Source: a bacterium
Lineage (GTDB): Bacteria > Bacteroidota > Ignavibacteria > Kapaibacteriales > UBA7675
NCBI GenBank assembly: GCA_030426285.1
Contig: JAUHYX010000003.1
Location: forward strand, 1 to 36,358
DNA: 36,358 nt
Reading direction: 5' to 3'
The notes beneath the pieces were generated by a model. That model was given only the letters and a program-made list of their open reading frames with translations. It had not been told where the DNA came from and searched no databases. Made by a program: the position numbers and the translations under genes. How positions within the stretch are numbered: the stretch's first letter is position 1; each line of letters begins with the position of its first letter. Below, piece after piece: positions 17,431 through 26,400 of this stretch.

Positions 17431-17462
17431 CAAAATTACGTTTTCCGCGCCTCATTTTCAAA
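17431..17462 (-). promoter_or_regulatory. hppD promoter
   Basis: Read leftwards, TTTG (17462-17459), 20 bp, then TAATTTTG (17438-17431), an exact match to the Bacteroidota TTTG-N(19-23)-TAnnTTTG pattern, upstream of the hppD ATG. Confidence 0.65.
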
Positions 17463-17526
17463 AATGGAGGTATTTACGTTTTCGTAACGCCACCACCAGC
17501 AAATTGCCTTGAGTAGAACTGCCGCG

Positions 17527-17558
17527 TTGCTCCGAGCTGCGGTTGTTGATTAGGTTTG
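17527..17558 (+). promoter_or_regulatory. Promoter of the LamG lipoprotein gene
   Basis: TTG (17527-17529), 21 bp, then TAGGTTTG (17551-17558), an exact TAnnTTTG match, 33 bp before the ATG at 17592. It also argues against the longer frame from 17556, whose start codon would fall inside the promoter. Confidence 0.6.
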
Positions 17559-17591
17559 GCAGTGTCAAAAAATCTACTTACGGTGACTGCG

Positions 17592-18866
17592 ATGAACAAT
17601 CGATCAAACAAATTATTTGCGGTGTGCTGCGCACTGTGTATGTCTCTTTTTGTCAACTCTTGCTCAGACGACCCCGTAGGGCCTACGCCAACTGGGACCG
17701 TGATTGGAACGGTGGTCGACGGTACAACGCTTGAGCCGCTGTACGAAGCTTTCGTGTTTGTTCAGCCAAATGATATAGCACAAGCTCAATCCGATGCTCA
17801 AGGCGTGTTCGTTCTCAACGGTGTCGAAGTCGGCAACCACACGCTCACGGTGCAACGGGATCGGTATCAGGGCACTGAAACAACCGTTTCTGTAGCGGAA
17901 GGCGACACCACGTATGTTGAGGTTGAGCTATCGCGCCGTCCAACCACATCTGGCCTTGTGCGCGGTTTTGTGTATTCGGCATTCGATGGTGAACCCGAGC
18001 GCAATGCGGTGGTGGCATGGCTCGTAGATGGTGACTCTGTGTCTGCTGCTGTTACTGATCAGAGCGGTTTCTATGAATTGCCATTTGTTTCGGTGGGAGT
18101 TCAGAATTTTGGTGTCTTGTTACCTGAATTCAGACCAATTGTCGACAGTGCCGAAATTGTGGTTTCAGAGGCTGCAGATCTGAATTTCACCGCGTTCAAT
18201 GCCGGGCGTTTCAACAGAGCGTCAGACAGATTGTACGGGTACTACTCATTCCGCAACAACGGCGCAGACGATAGTTATGCGAATCGCGACATTTCAGCCA
18301 TGAAGAACTTGCAGTACACAACCGACAGGTTAGAGAGCGCCCACGATGCAGGGTTGTTTGACGGCACAGCATTTGCGGAATGTGCGACTGGAAGTGGTGA
18401 CTTTAATATGCTGCCTCTCTCGATATCGTTCTGGATTCAGACGTCGTCAACAGAACGACAGTGTCTGTTCTCAAAGTTCAAATCCACTGAAAACGTCGGG
18501 TTCAATGTGGGGATTGACAATGGACAATTGTTCGCACACTACAACTCAGACACGGCGCGCATGTTTGTAAGTGAGATCTCGGGTGGTACTGTTAATACCG
18601 GATCATGGCATCATGTGACTGCGACTTTTGATGTATCCAATGGCATCGCGCTGTGGTTGGACGGAACGCTTGTTGCAGAAAATATGTGGTCTGACACTGT
18701 GTCAAATGTGTCGGTAACTTCCGGACTTCCGCTTCAAATAGGACGTCCATCAGCAGGCGACAACTCTATGACAAATTTTGTAGGCGCGCTTGACGACATT
18801 CGCATGTACGGTCGAGCACTCAACGCATCACAAGTTCAGCTCTTGTACTCTGAGCGACTCCAATAG
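17592..18866 (+). CDS. Surface lipoprotein with two CarboxypepD_reg-like domains and a LamG-like domain
   Basis: A 424-residue exported lipoprotein with a lipidated Cys at residue 24 (VNSC). Residues about 35-100 and 105-190 are two beta-sandwich modules of the carboxypeptidase regulatory type (GTVIGTVVDGTTLEPLYEAFV and GLVRGFVYSAFDGEPERNAVV starts). Residues about 205-420 match a concanavalin/laminin-G-like jelly roll (LPLSISFWIQTSS, GSWHHVTATFD, GIALWLDGTLV, GALDDIRMYGRALNASQV), a carbohydrate- or protein-binding fold with a typical ending. It is probably anchored to the outer membrane as an adhesin or glycan-binding protein; no catalytic site is seen. The stop codon lies inside a 14-bp tandem duplication. 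Confidence 0.83.
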   Translation: MNNRSNKLFAVCCALCMSLFVNSCSDDPVGPTPTGTVIGTVVDGTTLEPLYEAFVFVQPNDIAQAQSDAQGVFVLNGVEVGNHTLTVQRDRYQGTETTVSVAEGDTTYVEVELSRRPTTSGLVRGFVYSAFDGEPERNAVVAWLVDGDSVSAAVTDQSGFYELPFVSVGVQNFGVLLPEFRPIVDSAEIVVSEAADLNFTAFNAGRFNRASDRLYGYYSFRNNGADDSYANRDISAMKNLQYTTDRLESAHDAGLFDGTAFAECATGSGDFNMLPLSISFWIQTSSTERQCLFSKFKSTENVGFNVGIDNGQLFAHYNSDTARMFVSEISGGTVNTGSWHHVTATFDVSNGIALWLDGTLVAENMWSDTVSNVSVTSGLPLQIGRPSAGDNSMTNFVGALDDIRMYGRALNASQVQLLYSERLQ

Positions 18867-18888
18867 AGAATGGGCAATAGAGAATGGG
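18861..18888. repeat. Two tandem copies of a 14-bp unit across a stop codon
   Basis: CAATAGAGAATGGG occurs at 18861-18874 and again at 18875-18888 without a gap. The first copy contains the TAG stop of the LamG lipoprotein gene; the second ends 2 bp before the stop codon of the convergent HD-GYP gene. Confidence 0.85.
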
Positions 18889-18890
18889 TA

Positions 18891-20306
18891 TTACACTCCT
18901 GAGGTCTCTTCAATGAATCGAAGGGACTTCGGGAGCAAGCCCATCGCATCTAATTCCTTTATACCGCGCAACATGCGGTTGTCGATAATTGTACCTTCAG
19001 GCACCAACATACTCCCGGTAGCCGAATAGATAGGTTGGGCTGAAATCCAGCCTATTTTTATTTGTTGCGCACTTACTTCGTGCATTTGTCGCGTGCCTTT
19101 CTTTTTGCGCGCAATTGATGGTGCTACAAAACCATCGGCGTCAGGAATACTGGCCTGTTCAGGCATGTGGCCATCAGAAATGAGTTCTTCGCGTTCTTTG
19201 CGCAAATCGATAAGCGCTGGGCTTGTGCCATTTTCAAGCACATACATGAATGCGTCGACAACAAGCGGGCTGAACTTGTGCTTGTTTTCGAGAATCCACT
19301 GTACGGCCTCGAATTGCTTCTGCGCTTCTTCAGCCTTTGGCAGCGAGTGAGAAAACACATCAGGTGCTTGAAAATACTGCTCAGCTGGAATGCGATACAC
19401 GAGGTTGTGATACTTATCTGCCAACGAAAGAACAAGCGCTTCAATAGCAATCTCATCAGCTTTGAGTCCATGCGGAAACCCACTCCCATCGTACAGTTCG
19501 TGGTGCTGCGCAATAATATGCGCTTCTCGCTCCATGCCATTCACACTTTCTAAGTGCTTCACGGCCTTTTTCACATGCTCTTCGTATTTAAGTCGTTCGT
19601 TGCCCACGAGCGTGTCTGGCGAAGGTACAATGATCTGTTCGGAAATTCCGAGTTTACCAATGTCGTGCAATAGACTCGCAACGCTGAGTCGCAGCAATCG
19701 CTCTTCGGGCAAGCCGAGTTCAACGCCAATTGCGCGCGCGAGTACCGCCACAGTTTGTGCATGTGGCGTGTAATAATACCCTTCGTGATTGTTGATAAAG
19801 CCGTACATCAGCTTTACCGTTTGCACCATGTTGTAATGCGTCTGCTTGGTCAGTTTTTGCAACTCAGCATTTTGCGCCTTGGTAACTTCCAAAAGCTGCT
19901 TGTTTTCAGCCACCAGAAAGTAATGTTCAAAACAACGATCCAGTGTGTGTACCAACTCTGAGTTGTGCCAAGGTTTTGCCAAAAACTTAAACACAATCTC
20001 GCCATTGAGACCACTCATCAAATCGGCGACATCTACAAAGGCAGTCAGAATCACTTTCACGGTATCGGGAACAATCTTGTGTGCCTCTTCTAGGAATTCT
20101 AATCCATTCAGCCCAGGCATCATTTGATCAGAGAGAATCACATGTGGCACATATCCTGCTTTGAGTTTCTCTAAAGCAGTTTCTGCACAATCTGCCGTCT
20201 GAACCGCATAGTGGTCTTGAAACAATCTCGAGAGATACTTCAAGCTCATGCGGTCGTCGTCAACGACAAGAAGCTTTCGTTCGGTTGTTTGGTCTGAATC
20301 TGCCAC
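18891..20306 (-). CDS. Response regulator with HD-GYP-type phosphodiesterase domain
   Basis: A 471-residue cytoplasmic regulator. Receiver domain 10-125: phospho-acceptor Asp60 in ILSDQMMPG, acidic pair VVDDD, switch Thr in ILTA, Lys in FLAKPW. After a short helical linker comes an HD-GYP-like domain (about 165-330): HD at 214-215 in LLHDIGKLGI, later His in EEHVKKAVKH, HHELYDGSGFP (268-278) and DKYHNL. The signature GYP reads GFP, a common variant. Such proteins (RpfG family) hydrolyse c-di-GMP on phosphorylation. The C-terminal 140 residues are not recognised and end with a segment, MLVPEGTIIDNRMLRGIKEL, seen in several HD-GYP regulators. It may share a transcript with the upstream HAD gene (91 bp gap). 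Its KPW receiver motif links it to the signalling operon at 23408-28541. Confidence 0.86.
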   Translation of the reverse strand: MADSDQTTERKLLVVDDDRMSLKYLSRLFQDHYAVQTADCAETALEKLKAGYVPHVILSDQMMPGLNGLEFLEEAHKIVPDTVKVILTAFVDVADLMSGLNGEIVFKFLAKPWHNSELVHTLDRCFEHYFLVAENKQLLEVTKAQNAELQKLTKQTHYNMVQTVKLMYGFINNHEGYYYTPHAQTVAVLARAIGVELGLPEERLLRLSVASLLHDIGKLGISEQIIVPSPDTLVGNERLKYEEHVKKAVKHLESVNGMEREAHIIAQHHELYDGSGFPHGLKADEIAIEALVLSLADKYHNLVYRIPAEQYFQAPDVFSHSLPKAEEAQKQFEAVQWILENKHKFSPLVVDAFMYVLENGTSPALIDLRKEREELISDGHMPEQASIPDADGFVAPSIARKKKGTRQMHEVSAQQIKIGWISAQPIYSATGSMLVPEGTIIDNRMLRGIKELDAMGLLPKSLRFIEETSGV

Positions 20307-20397
20307 TAGGCCGTCTCCCTAAGCGCCCGGTTGTACAAAGTATGGTGAACTGAAAAGACTACAGCGCTTCGCAAAATAGCTTCTGAAATCCGCAATG

Positions 20398-21033
20398 TCA
20401 ATTGCCTTTGTTGAGCGCGCTCTGCAGTTGGGCAACAGAGTCTACAATCACAGCCGCTTTGGCTTCTTCGAGTTGAGCTTTTGACCTTAGTCCCCAGCTC
20501 ACCGCAATACAATCCACTCCTGCATGGCGAGCGGTTTGCACATCTACTTCGCTGTCACCCACGAATACACTCTGTTGGTTGCCGAACAGTGCCACGCTTT
20601 CTGATAGTCCGTACGGATCGGGTTTGGCGGGGATGCCATCGCGTTTACCAAGCACGCTAGTAAACACATTCGGCAGTGCTTCTTGCACGCATCGAACTGT
20701 CAACTCATGCGGCTTGTTTGAGAGAACAGCTAGTGTGTGACCATCTGTATGGAGCGCAGATAACAGTTCCGGAATGCCCTGATACGGATGCGCAAACTGC
20801 CCAATGACATCTGAATACGCGCTGATAAATTCGCGGTATACTTCTTTGCCATGTTCGGGATCAAAATCTATTGTGTGTTGCAAAAGGTACTTAGCCCCCC
20901 ACCCCACAAATTCAGCACATGCTGTCTCAGAAAGAAGTGGTTGCTTGCGCGCACTTCGCAAAGTATTTACCGCAGCAGTGATATCACCAATGCTATCGAT
21001 AAGAGTTCCATCGAGGTCAAACACAATTGTCAT
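20398..21033 (-). CDS. gph: HAD-family phosphatase, phosphoglycolate phosphatase-like
   Basis: A 211-residue HAD hydrolase with all four motifs: I, FDLDGTLID (nucleophile Asp6 and acid/base Asp8); II, VLSNKP; III, the Lys of PAKPDP; IV, VFVGDSEVDV. The helical cap between motifs I and II is the C1 type of Gph/PGP enzymes, which dephosphorylate 2-phosphoglycolate. The substrate range of this group is wide, so pyrophosphatase or other sugar-phosphate activity is possible. It is first in a probable two-gene unit with the HD-GYP regulator. The upstream region is shared with the divergent small secreted protein gene. Confidence 0.82.
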   Translation of the reverse strand: MTIVFDLDGTLIDSIGDITAAVNTLRSARKQPLLSETACAEFVGWGAKYLLQHTIDFDPEHGKEVYREFISAYSDVIGQFAHPYQGIPELLSALHTDGHTLAVLSNKPHELTVRCVQEALPNVFTSVLGKRDGIPAKPDPYGLSESVALFGNQQSVFVGDSEVDVQTARHAGVDCIAVSWGLRSKAQLEEAKAAVIVDSVAQLQSALNKGN

Positions 21034-21080
21034 GCGCGCTCACAGTTTTAACACATCATTAACAAAAAAACTTGAAACCA

Positions 21081-21153
21081 TTGGCTCAAAGTCGGGTACA
21101 CCCGGTCAGAGCCAACACAATTAATCCATGTATTGCTTCGGGGGAAGACAATA
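21081..21153 (+). promoter_or_regulatory. Two-hairpin leader before a T9SS cargo gene
   Basis: Hairpin 1: TTGGCTC (21081-21087) with GAGCCAA (21109-21115), and inside it CGGG (21093-21096) with CCCG (21101-21104) over loop TACA. Hairpin 2: TATTGCTTC (21131-21139) with GAAG-a-CAATA (21144-21153) over loop GGGG. The Shine-Dalgarno sequence GGGAG (21156-21160) follows 2 nt later. Position suggests mRNA stabilisation or control of translation; no known riboswitch class fits. Confidence 0.4.
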
Positions 21154-21167
21154 TAGGGAGACCTACT

Positions 21168-21599
21168 ATGAAAACGTGGTCACTACTACTTTTGGCAGCT
21201 TGTTTGTGCATTCCATCACTGAGTTCAGCTCAAATTATTCCCGGAAACGGCAAAGCCTACATCAATATCGCTGAGCTTCCAATTAGGCAATATGACTCAA
21301 TCAGCACCGATCAAGCACTCGCCGTACCAGATGTGACTGATGTGCAAGAGCAAACGGAAATTCACGTAAACATCAATGTATTCCCCAATCCAGCTGTGGA
21401 GACAATAACACTCTCAACCGAGGGCGAGAACATGTCAACGATTACTATTGTCAATGACAGGGGACAAGAAATTCTCACTCTCACTCCGGATGCAGAGCAG
21501 GCCAATATCGATGTTGCGCACCTCAACAGCGGCATGTATACAGCTGTTGTTCGCATCAACAATTCGATTCAACATGTGCGCTTTGCGATTACGAATTGA
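21168..21599 (+). CDS. Small secreted protein with type IX sorting domain
   Basis: A 143-residue protein with a signal peptide (cleavage probably after SSA, residue 21) and a short Ser/Asp-rich middle. From residue about 67 it is a C-terminal sorting domain of type A: VFPNPAVETITLS (the FPNP motif), a central IVNDRGQEIL strand, LNSGMYTAVVRI and a final strand ending at ITN. In Bacteroidota such tails direct export through the type IX secretion system. The part before the tail is only about 45 residues, so little beyond the tail itself is delivered. The ATG at 21168 has a good GGGAG Shine-Dalgarno and replaces a start at 21072 that would hide the signal peptide. It overlaps the convergent hydrolase gene by 11 bp. 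Confidence 0.85.
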   Translation: MKTWSLLLLAACLCIPSLSSAQIIPGNGKAYINIAELPIRQYDSISTDQALAVPDVTDVQEQTEIHVNINVFPNPAVETITLSTEGENMSTITIVNDRGQEILTLTPDAEQANIDVAHLNSGMYTAVVRINNSIQHVRFAITN

Positions 21600-22383
21600 G
21601 CTGTTTGTTCAGGAACCAGATCAGGGTTTTCCATGAGGAAGCGTCTGCTTCTTCGTTGTACGCAATGTTTAATCCAAATTTTTCGCCAGCCGCGGTTGCA
21701 CCCGGGTTGGTGAATCCGTGAACTGCATTGGGATAATTATGAAACACAAACTCGATACCGGCGGCGGATGCCTCAGCTTTGATGGCATCCAATGCCTCTT
21801 TTGGCACGAAAGTGTCATCTGCTCCATTGCACAAGAGCACAGGTGTTGTCAGGACGTTTGACGTATCGCCGGTGGCATTGCCCGGCGAGCCGTGAAAACT
21901 CGCAACTGCGGCTAGTGGCATTCCGAGTCTCGACATATTGAGCACAATGCCTCCGCCAAAACAATAGCCGATCGCAGCTATGTTCTCGGTTGTCATCTTG
22001 TGACGCAACAGTACATCGTAAGCGGCCTTAAAGCTCTGAGCAGCTCGCGGCAGGTCTTGGAACACAGCGCCTGCGAATGCGCCAGCTTCTTTTGGGTGCG
22101 CGGCTGTTTTGCCGTCGCCAAACATATCAATCGCCATTGCCACAAAGCCTTCTTTGGCCAGCATATGCGCGCGCTTGCGAGCATAATCATTGAGTCCCCA
22201 CCATTCGTGCACAACCAACACGCCGCCGCGCGGTTCGGCAATAGCGTCATCGTACATGACAACGCCGCGGTATTCTTGACCATCGACTTCGTATGACACT
22301 TCTTCTTCGACAACAGCGCCAAGAGCATGCGTCGAAAACACCACACTCGCAAGAATTGTAAACATCCACAACGACTGCTTCAT
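21589..22383 (-). CDS. Exported dienelactone hydrolase-family protein
   Basis: A 264-residue alpha/beta hydrolase with a signal peptide (1-22), so probably periplasmic. The catalytic triad of the dienelactone hydrolase family is visible: Cys141 in IGYCFGGG, Asp190 in NGADDTFVP, His222 in AVHGF; Glu60 in VVHEWWGL corresponds to the residue that activates the Cys thiolate. This supports an esterase or lactonase, though most relatives have unknown substrates. The ATG at 22383 is selected because the longer frame from 22413 overlaps the upstream gene and adds no signal. It lies 26 bp downstream of the nitroreductase-like gene and likely shares its transcript. Confidence 0.88.
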   Translation of the reverse strand: MKQSLWMFTILASVVFSTHALGAVVEEEVSYEVDGQEYRGVVMYDDAIAEPRGGVLVVHEWWGLNDYARKRAHMLAKEGFVAMAIDMFGDGKTAAHPKEAGAFAGAVFQDLPRAAQSFKAAYDVLLRHKMTTENIAAIGYCFGGGIVLNMSRLGMPLAAVASFHGSPGNATGDTSNVLTTPVLLCNGADDTFVPKEALDAIKAEASAAGIEFVFHNYPNAVHGFTNPGATAAGEKFGLNIAYNEEADASSWKTLIWFLNKQLNS

Positions 22384-22409
22384 AAATATTCCCTTGTAGT
22401 TCATGTGTA

Positions 22410-23087
22410 TCAATCAAATGCTCGTTTGACGGTTGTCCATTCAGCAAACTCTGAGCGATCCTTACGCCAGCTACCTGGTTTTACTGTGAGTTGGTCTGCA
22501 TTGTGCGGCGAGTTCACGAATACTGCAGCTGCCAAGACACTGTTTTCTGGTTTCTGCATCAATGTCGCTGCCTGTTCTGACTGCAGGATCCCGCCGCTTG
22601 ACCAATAATTATAGAGATTCCGTTTGGTTAATCCCAACAGAATGTTCTGCACAAATGCGCCCGTGGCAAGCATGTGCTCCATGTTGCGTTGTGCCCTTTT
22701 TGACTCGTCGATGGTACCATCCGTGGGTTCTACGGCGGCATAAACGAGCACGAGAGCTTCAGCTGCGTTGAGCAGAGAAAACATTTTGCCGGCGCGTGGA
22801 CCGTCTGCGGGTCCATCCCCATCACATGCGCAAGCGTACATGTGCTCGTGCAGTTGCTCACATCCCGTCCGGTGAATCAGCACACAACGCCACGGCTCCT
22901 TGGCTGTGCCGCCCAATACGTCCGATGCCGGGTAGTGAAAAGGCGCCATCCCAGCTACACCAAGAGTCGCCTGCACCTCTGCGAACACGCGATCAAAATG
23001 TGGGTCAGAAGCATCTGCAATATCACCTGGCAACTTGCCAAGTACTTTGCGCGACTGCCGCTGTAGTATAGAGTCATCTACCGTCAT
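22410..23087 (-). CDS. Nitroreductase-family protein
   Basis: A 225-residue FMN-binding protein of the nitroreductase superfamily. RQSRKVLG near the N-terminus is the FMN-phosphate-binding Arg-Ser-Arg type motif, EPWRCVLIHRTG the following strand (usually PWRF/EPWRF), and ATGAFVQNILLGLTKRNLYNYW the long dimer helix with a substrate-lid Tyr/Trp. The usual C-terminal GXGXR-like FMN contact is replaced by PGSWRKDRSEF, so the family fit is moderate. Substrates are unknown. The ATG at 23087 has AAGG 13 nt upstream; alternative starts at 23120 and 23132 would lengthen the N-terminus. It forms a two-gene unit with the hydrolase downstream. Confidence 0.75.
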   Translation of the reverse strand: MTVDDSILQRQSRKVLGKLPGDIADASDPHFDRVFAEVQATLGVAGMAPFHYPASDVLGGTAKEPWRCVLIHRTGCEQLHEHMYACACDGDGPADGPRAGKMFSLLNAAEALVLVYAAVEPTDGTIDESKRAQRNMEHMLATGAFVQNILLGLTKRNLYNYWSSGGILQSEQAATLMQKPENSVLAAAVFVNSPHNADQLTVKPGSWRKDRSEFAEWTTVKRAFD

Positions 23088-23270
23088 TTCAGTTCTTACC
23101 TTAATTGTACATCCGCTCATGAGACGAAACACCGTATCTGCTTCGTGTGAAGAAGCGTGTAAATCTCATTGACTGAGTACCCTCTTCAAGAAAAAACACA
23201 TTATTTTCACTTTTTACTTGCACAGAACACAAAACAAGCGCATATTGCAATCGCACAGCAGGCATACCCC

Positions 23271-23325
23271 CAATTTGTACTGGTGTACAAATTGAGCCCA
23301 CGTTCCCCACGTGGGCTTTTTTTTT
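23271..23325 (+). promoter_or_regulatory. Tandem-hairpin leader ending in a terminator, upstream of the kinase operon
   Basis: The gap 23088-23407 holds two adjacent stems. CAATTTGTAC (23271-23280) pairs perfectly with GTACAAATTG (23285-23294) over loop TGGT. Next, AGCCCACG (23295-23302) pairs with CGTGGGCT (23310-23317), followed by nine T (23317-23325). No + strand gene precedes it, so it is either an attenuator in the leader of the kinase mRNA or the end of a small RNA. It lies 83 bp before the kinase ATG. GGGC-T9-GCCC could form a competing fold. Confidence 0.6.
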
Positions 23326-23407
23326 GCCCAAAAATGATTGTTTTCGTCTGCCAATCTCCTATTTTTTGTCTTTGTATCTCATTCAGGCTTTTGAGGCATT
23401 ACCGATT

Positions 23408-26400
23408 ATGTTTCGTGCTTACTCTTTGTCGACCCGTATTTCCATTGTTATGACTGTCGTAATGACGGTAGCTTTGGCTGTACTTGTATTCGCATTGAGT
23501 CTGACTGACGACGAATCGAATCCGCAGGAAATGACTGACAGATTGGTGCACGGCGTGCTAAACAACATTGATCGCGAACTGCAGCACATGCTTCAGAGCA
23601 GCGCTCAAGAAGTCGCAATTGAGTATTATTCTACGGGAGTGGTGGCGAGTGCGATCGACGCAGCTACTGTAGATACCTCAGCAGTGTCAGCAGCGTTACA
23701 CATTGGTGCACAACCAGAACATCAGGCTGACGGTGGGCTCACATCTTCACTTTTGATTGCTGGCGATGCCACGTTGCTGCACGTAGCTATACCAGAGGGC
23801 GACAGCAGTAAAACTGTTTATGTACCTATAAATCTCCAGCCGTTGTTCGAAACACGCACAACTCCTCATGGCACAATTGACTGCGCTTTGTTGGTGAAAG
23901 ATGCACAGCGAGGAAATATCGTTCGGGTTGCTGCATCTCAGCCAGACCTTCTAGCTGATAGCCTTCCACTTCTACGCGGCGGGTCAGGTACATTTGAACA
24001 AGATGAGGGTATGTGGGCATACAAAGCATCTCACGTACCACAACTCGTTTTAGCAACACATCAAAGTCCACTTGCTGAACCGGAATCAAACACGATAGCA
24101 CTCATCATTGCAGGTATCCTTACTTGGCTAGCAGCTCTACCGTGGATTGTTGGTCTGGTGCGCTACACCGTGCACGACAGCACCACTCGCGCAAATGCTG
24201 TAGTCCGCATGCCCAAACTCGACAAATCAGAAGCAATTCTCGCTATTCCCAAGGAGCTGCAACCAATCGCCAACTATGTTGTTGAACACGCCCTTCAACG
24301 AAATGCTCTGCAAGAACAGAATCACATTTTGGCAGATTTCCGCAAACACTATTTACATGCGATCCCCGAACTCGCTTGTGAGTGCACACAAGACGGGCTT
24401 ATAACACGTGCAAACCCTGCGTTCTTACATGTTTTTGATGTTGCCACAAACGGCTCTCAACTGTTACAGCAAGTTCTAGGTTTGCAGCATGAACAAGCCC
24501 AGAGCAGCGAATCTCGTGAAGTGGTAAACGACATTCCAGACACGGTGCATGTGCCAAATGCGACCGCTGGTTCAAACAACAAAACTGAACAGTACACCGT
24601 TCACAAGCACCGAATAGGCGATGCGATCGTCATAGTTTTTGCAAAAGACATGCAGCAGCACTTTGAAGAGCATCAGCAACAGCTTGTGTTGGAAAAGACG
24701 CATGAGGTGCTTGAATCTCTGCCCGCAGCAACGCTGTTGGTTCACGCGAGGACGGATGAGATCAAGCTGTGTAATGTCAAGGCGCAAGCGCTATTTGACA
24801 GTCACGACATCGTTGGCAAAACCTTTCCCGATGCCGTGATGTCCCCAATCGCCACAGAAGAACAAAGCTCGGCACTGCGCGTCTGGTTCAACAGCCGCAG
24901 TTTATCCGGATTCGTGTATCCGATTGCCAACGCCGCCGACAGCTCGGAGCACCGCACCGTCGAATTCCAACAGTCGAAGGCTATTGGCGCGTATAGAGTG
25001 GTGCATGTCACAGATGTGTCTCTGCGCATTGAAGCTGAACTTGCGGCAGCGGCTGCACAGCAAAGAATGAAGAGTATGTTGGAAATTGTGCCGTTGGGTA
25101 TTCTAGTGTTTGATGACAACAAGCGCATTGTGTTGGCAAACCACACGCTCAATGACTTTTTGGATCAGGATATTAACAGCGTTGGAACGGTTGAGGAGTT
25201 TGTTGACGCGACCGTGGTGAACGACGCGGATAAGATGAAGCTGAATACTTTTGCTGCTTCTCCCCGAAATACATACAGTGCCGAAGATGGTGCAGTGGCA
25301 AAGTCTATTGTCTTCAAAACGCGCTCCGGACGTCAAAAAGTAGCTGAAGTTCGAGTCAAGTGCATCGAGTCTTACAATCGCATGCTCATCGTGCGCGACA
25401 TCACACAAGAGCTCGAGCAGCAAACAGCATTGCAAGAGAGTGAAACGCGCTTTAAGCAAATGGCAGACAATGTTGATTTTATGATTTGGCTGACGGATAC
25501 ATCCAACAATGTGCTGTATGTGAATCATTCATTCTGCAACACTTTTGAAGTGTCTGAAGCGGAATACAGAAAATCCCCTGAAATGTTGTTTAGTCGCATT
25601 CACCAACACGACCGTGAGATGTTCCAGGACCGTCACTACATCATGGAACGCTATGGGTGCTCTACGCCACGCGAGCTTGAATTCCGCATTTCTCCGCCAT
25701 CTGGAGTGATGCGTTGGATTCGCGACAAGGCATTCGCGATTTACGACAAAGAGGGCAACGAAATTCGCCGTGCAGGTATCGCTTATGACATCTCCGAACA
25801 GAAAAATGCCGAATTGCAATTGCAACAAGCGGTATTGCAAGTTCAAGATCAGAACCAACAACTCAACGAACAGAAGTTCAAGTTGGAAGACGCACTCGAC
25901 GAACTGAAGTCTGCCCAAAGCAAGCTCGTTCAAACCGAAAAAATGGCAGCTCTCGGACAACTCATCGCCGGCATTGCACATGAGATCAACACGCCGCTCG
26001 GCGCAATACAGTCGTCGGCTACCACCATCGACGCAGTGCTCAACGAAGTGCTCAAGAATGTTTCAGAAGTGCATGCCATGCTCAGCGCCGAAGAATATCG
26101 AGCATTTGAAAACCTCGTTGCCATTGCTCTCGACACACAGGTGACACTCTCCATGAAAGAGCGTCGCGAGTTGCGTAAAGTTGTCGAACGTGAGCTGCAA
26201 GCTCACTTGGGCAACAACAGCCGGATGGCGGCGCAAATTCTCGTAAACATGGGTATTGAACCGAGTAATAAGCACCTTCAAACTCTTCTGAAGCACAATG
26301 ATGTGTTGAAGCTCTTGGAAGCTGCCAACAGAATTACGGACGTCAGTAACGGCACGAAGAACATTCTCTCTGCCGCTGAACGCGCTGGTAAAATCGTGTT

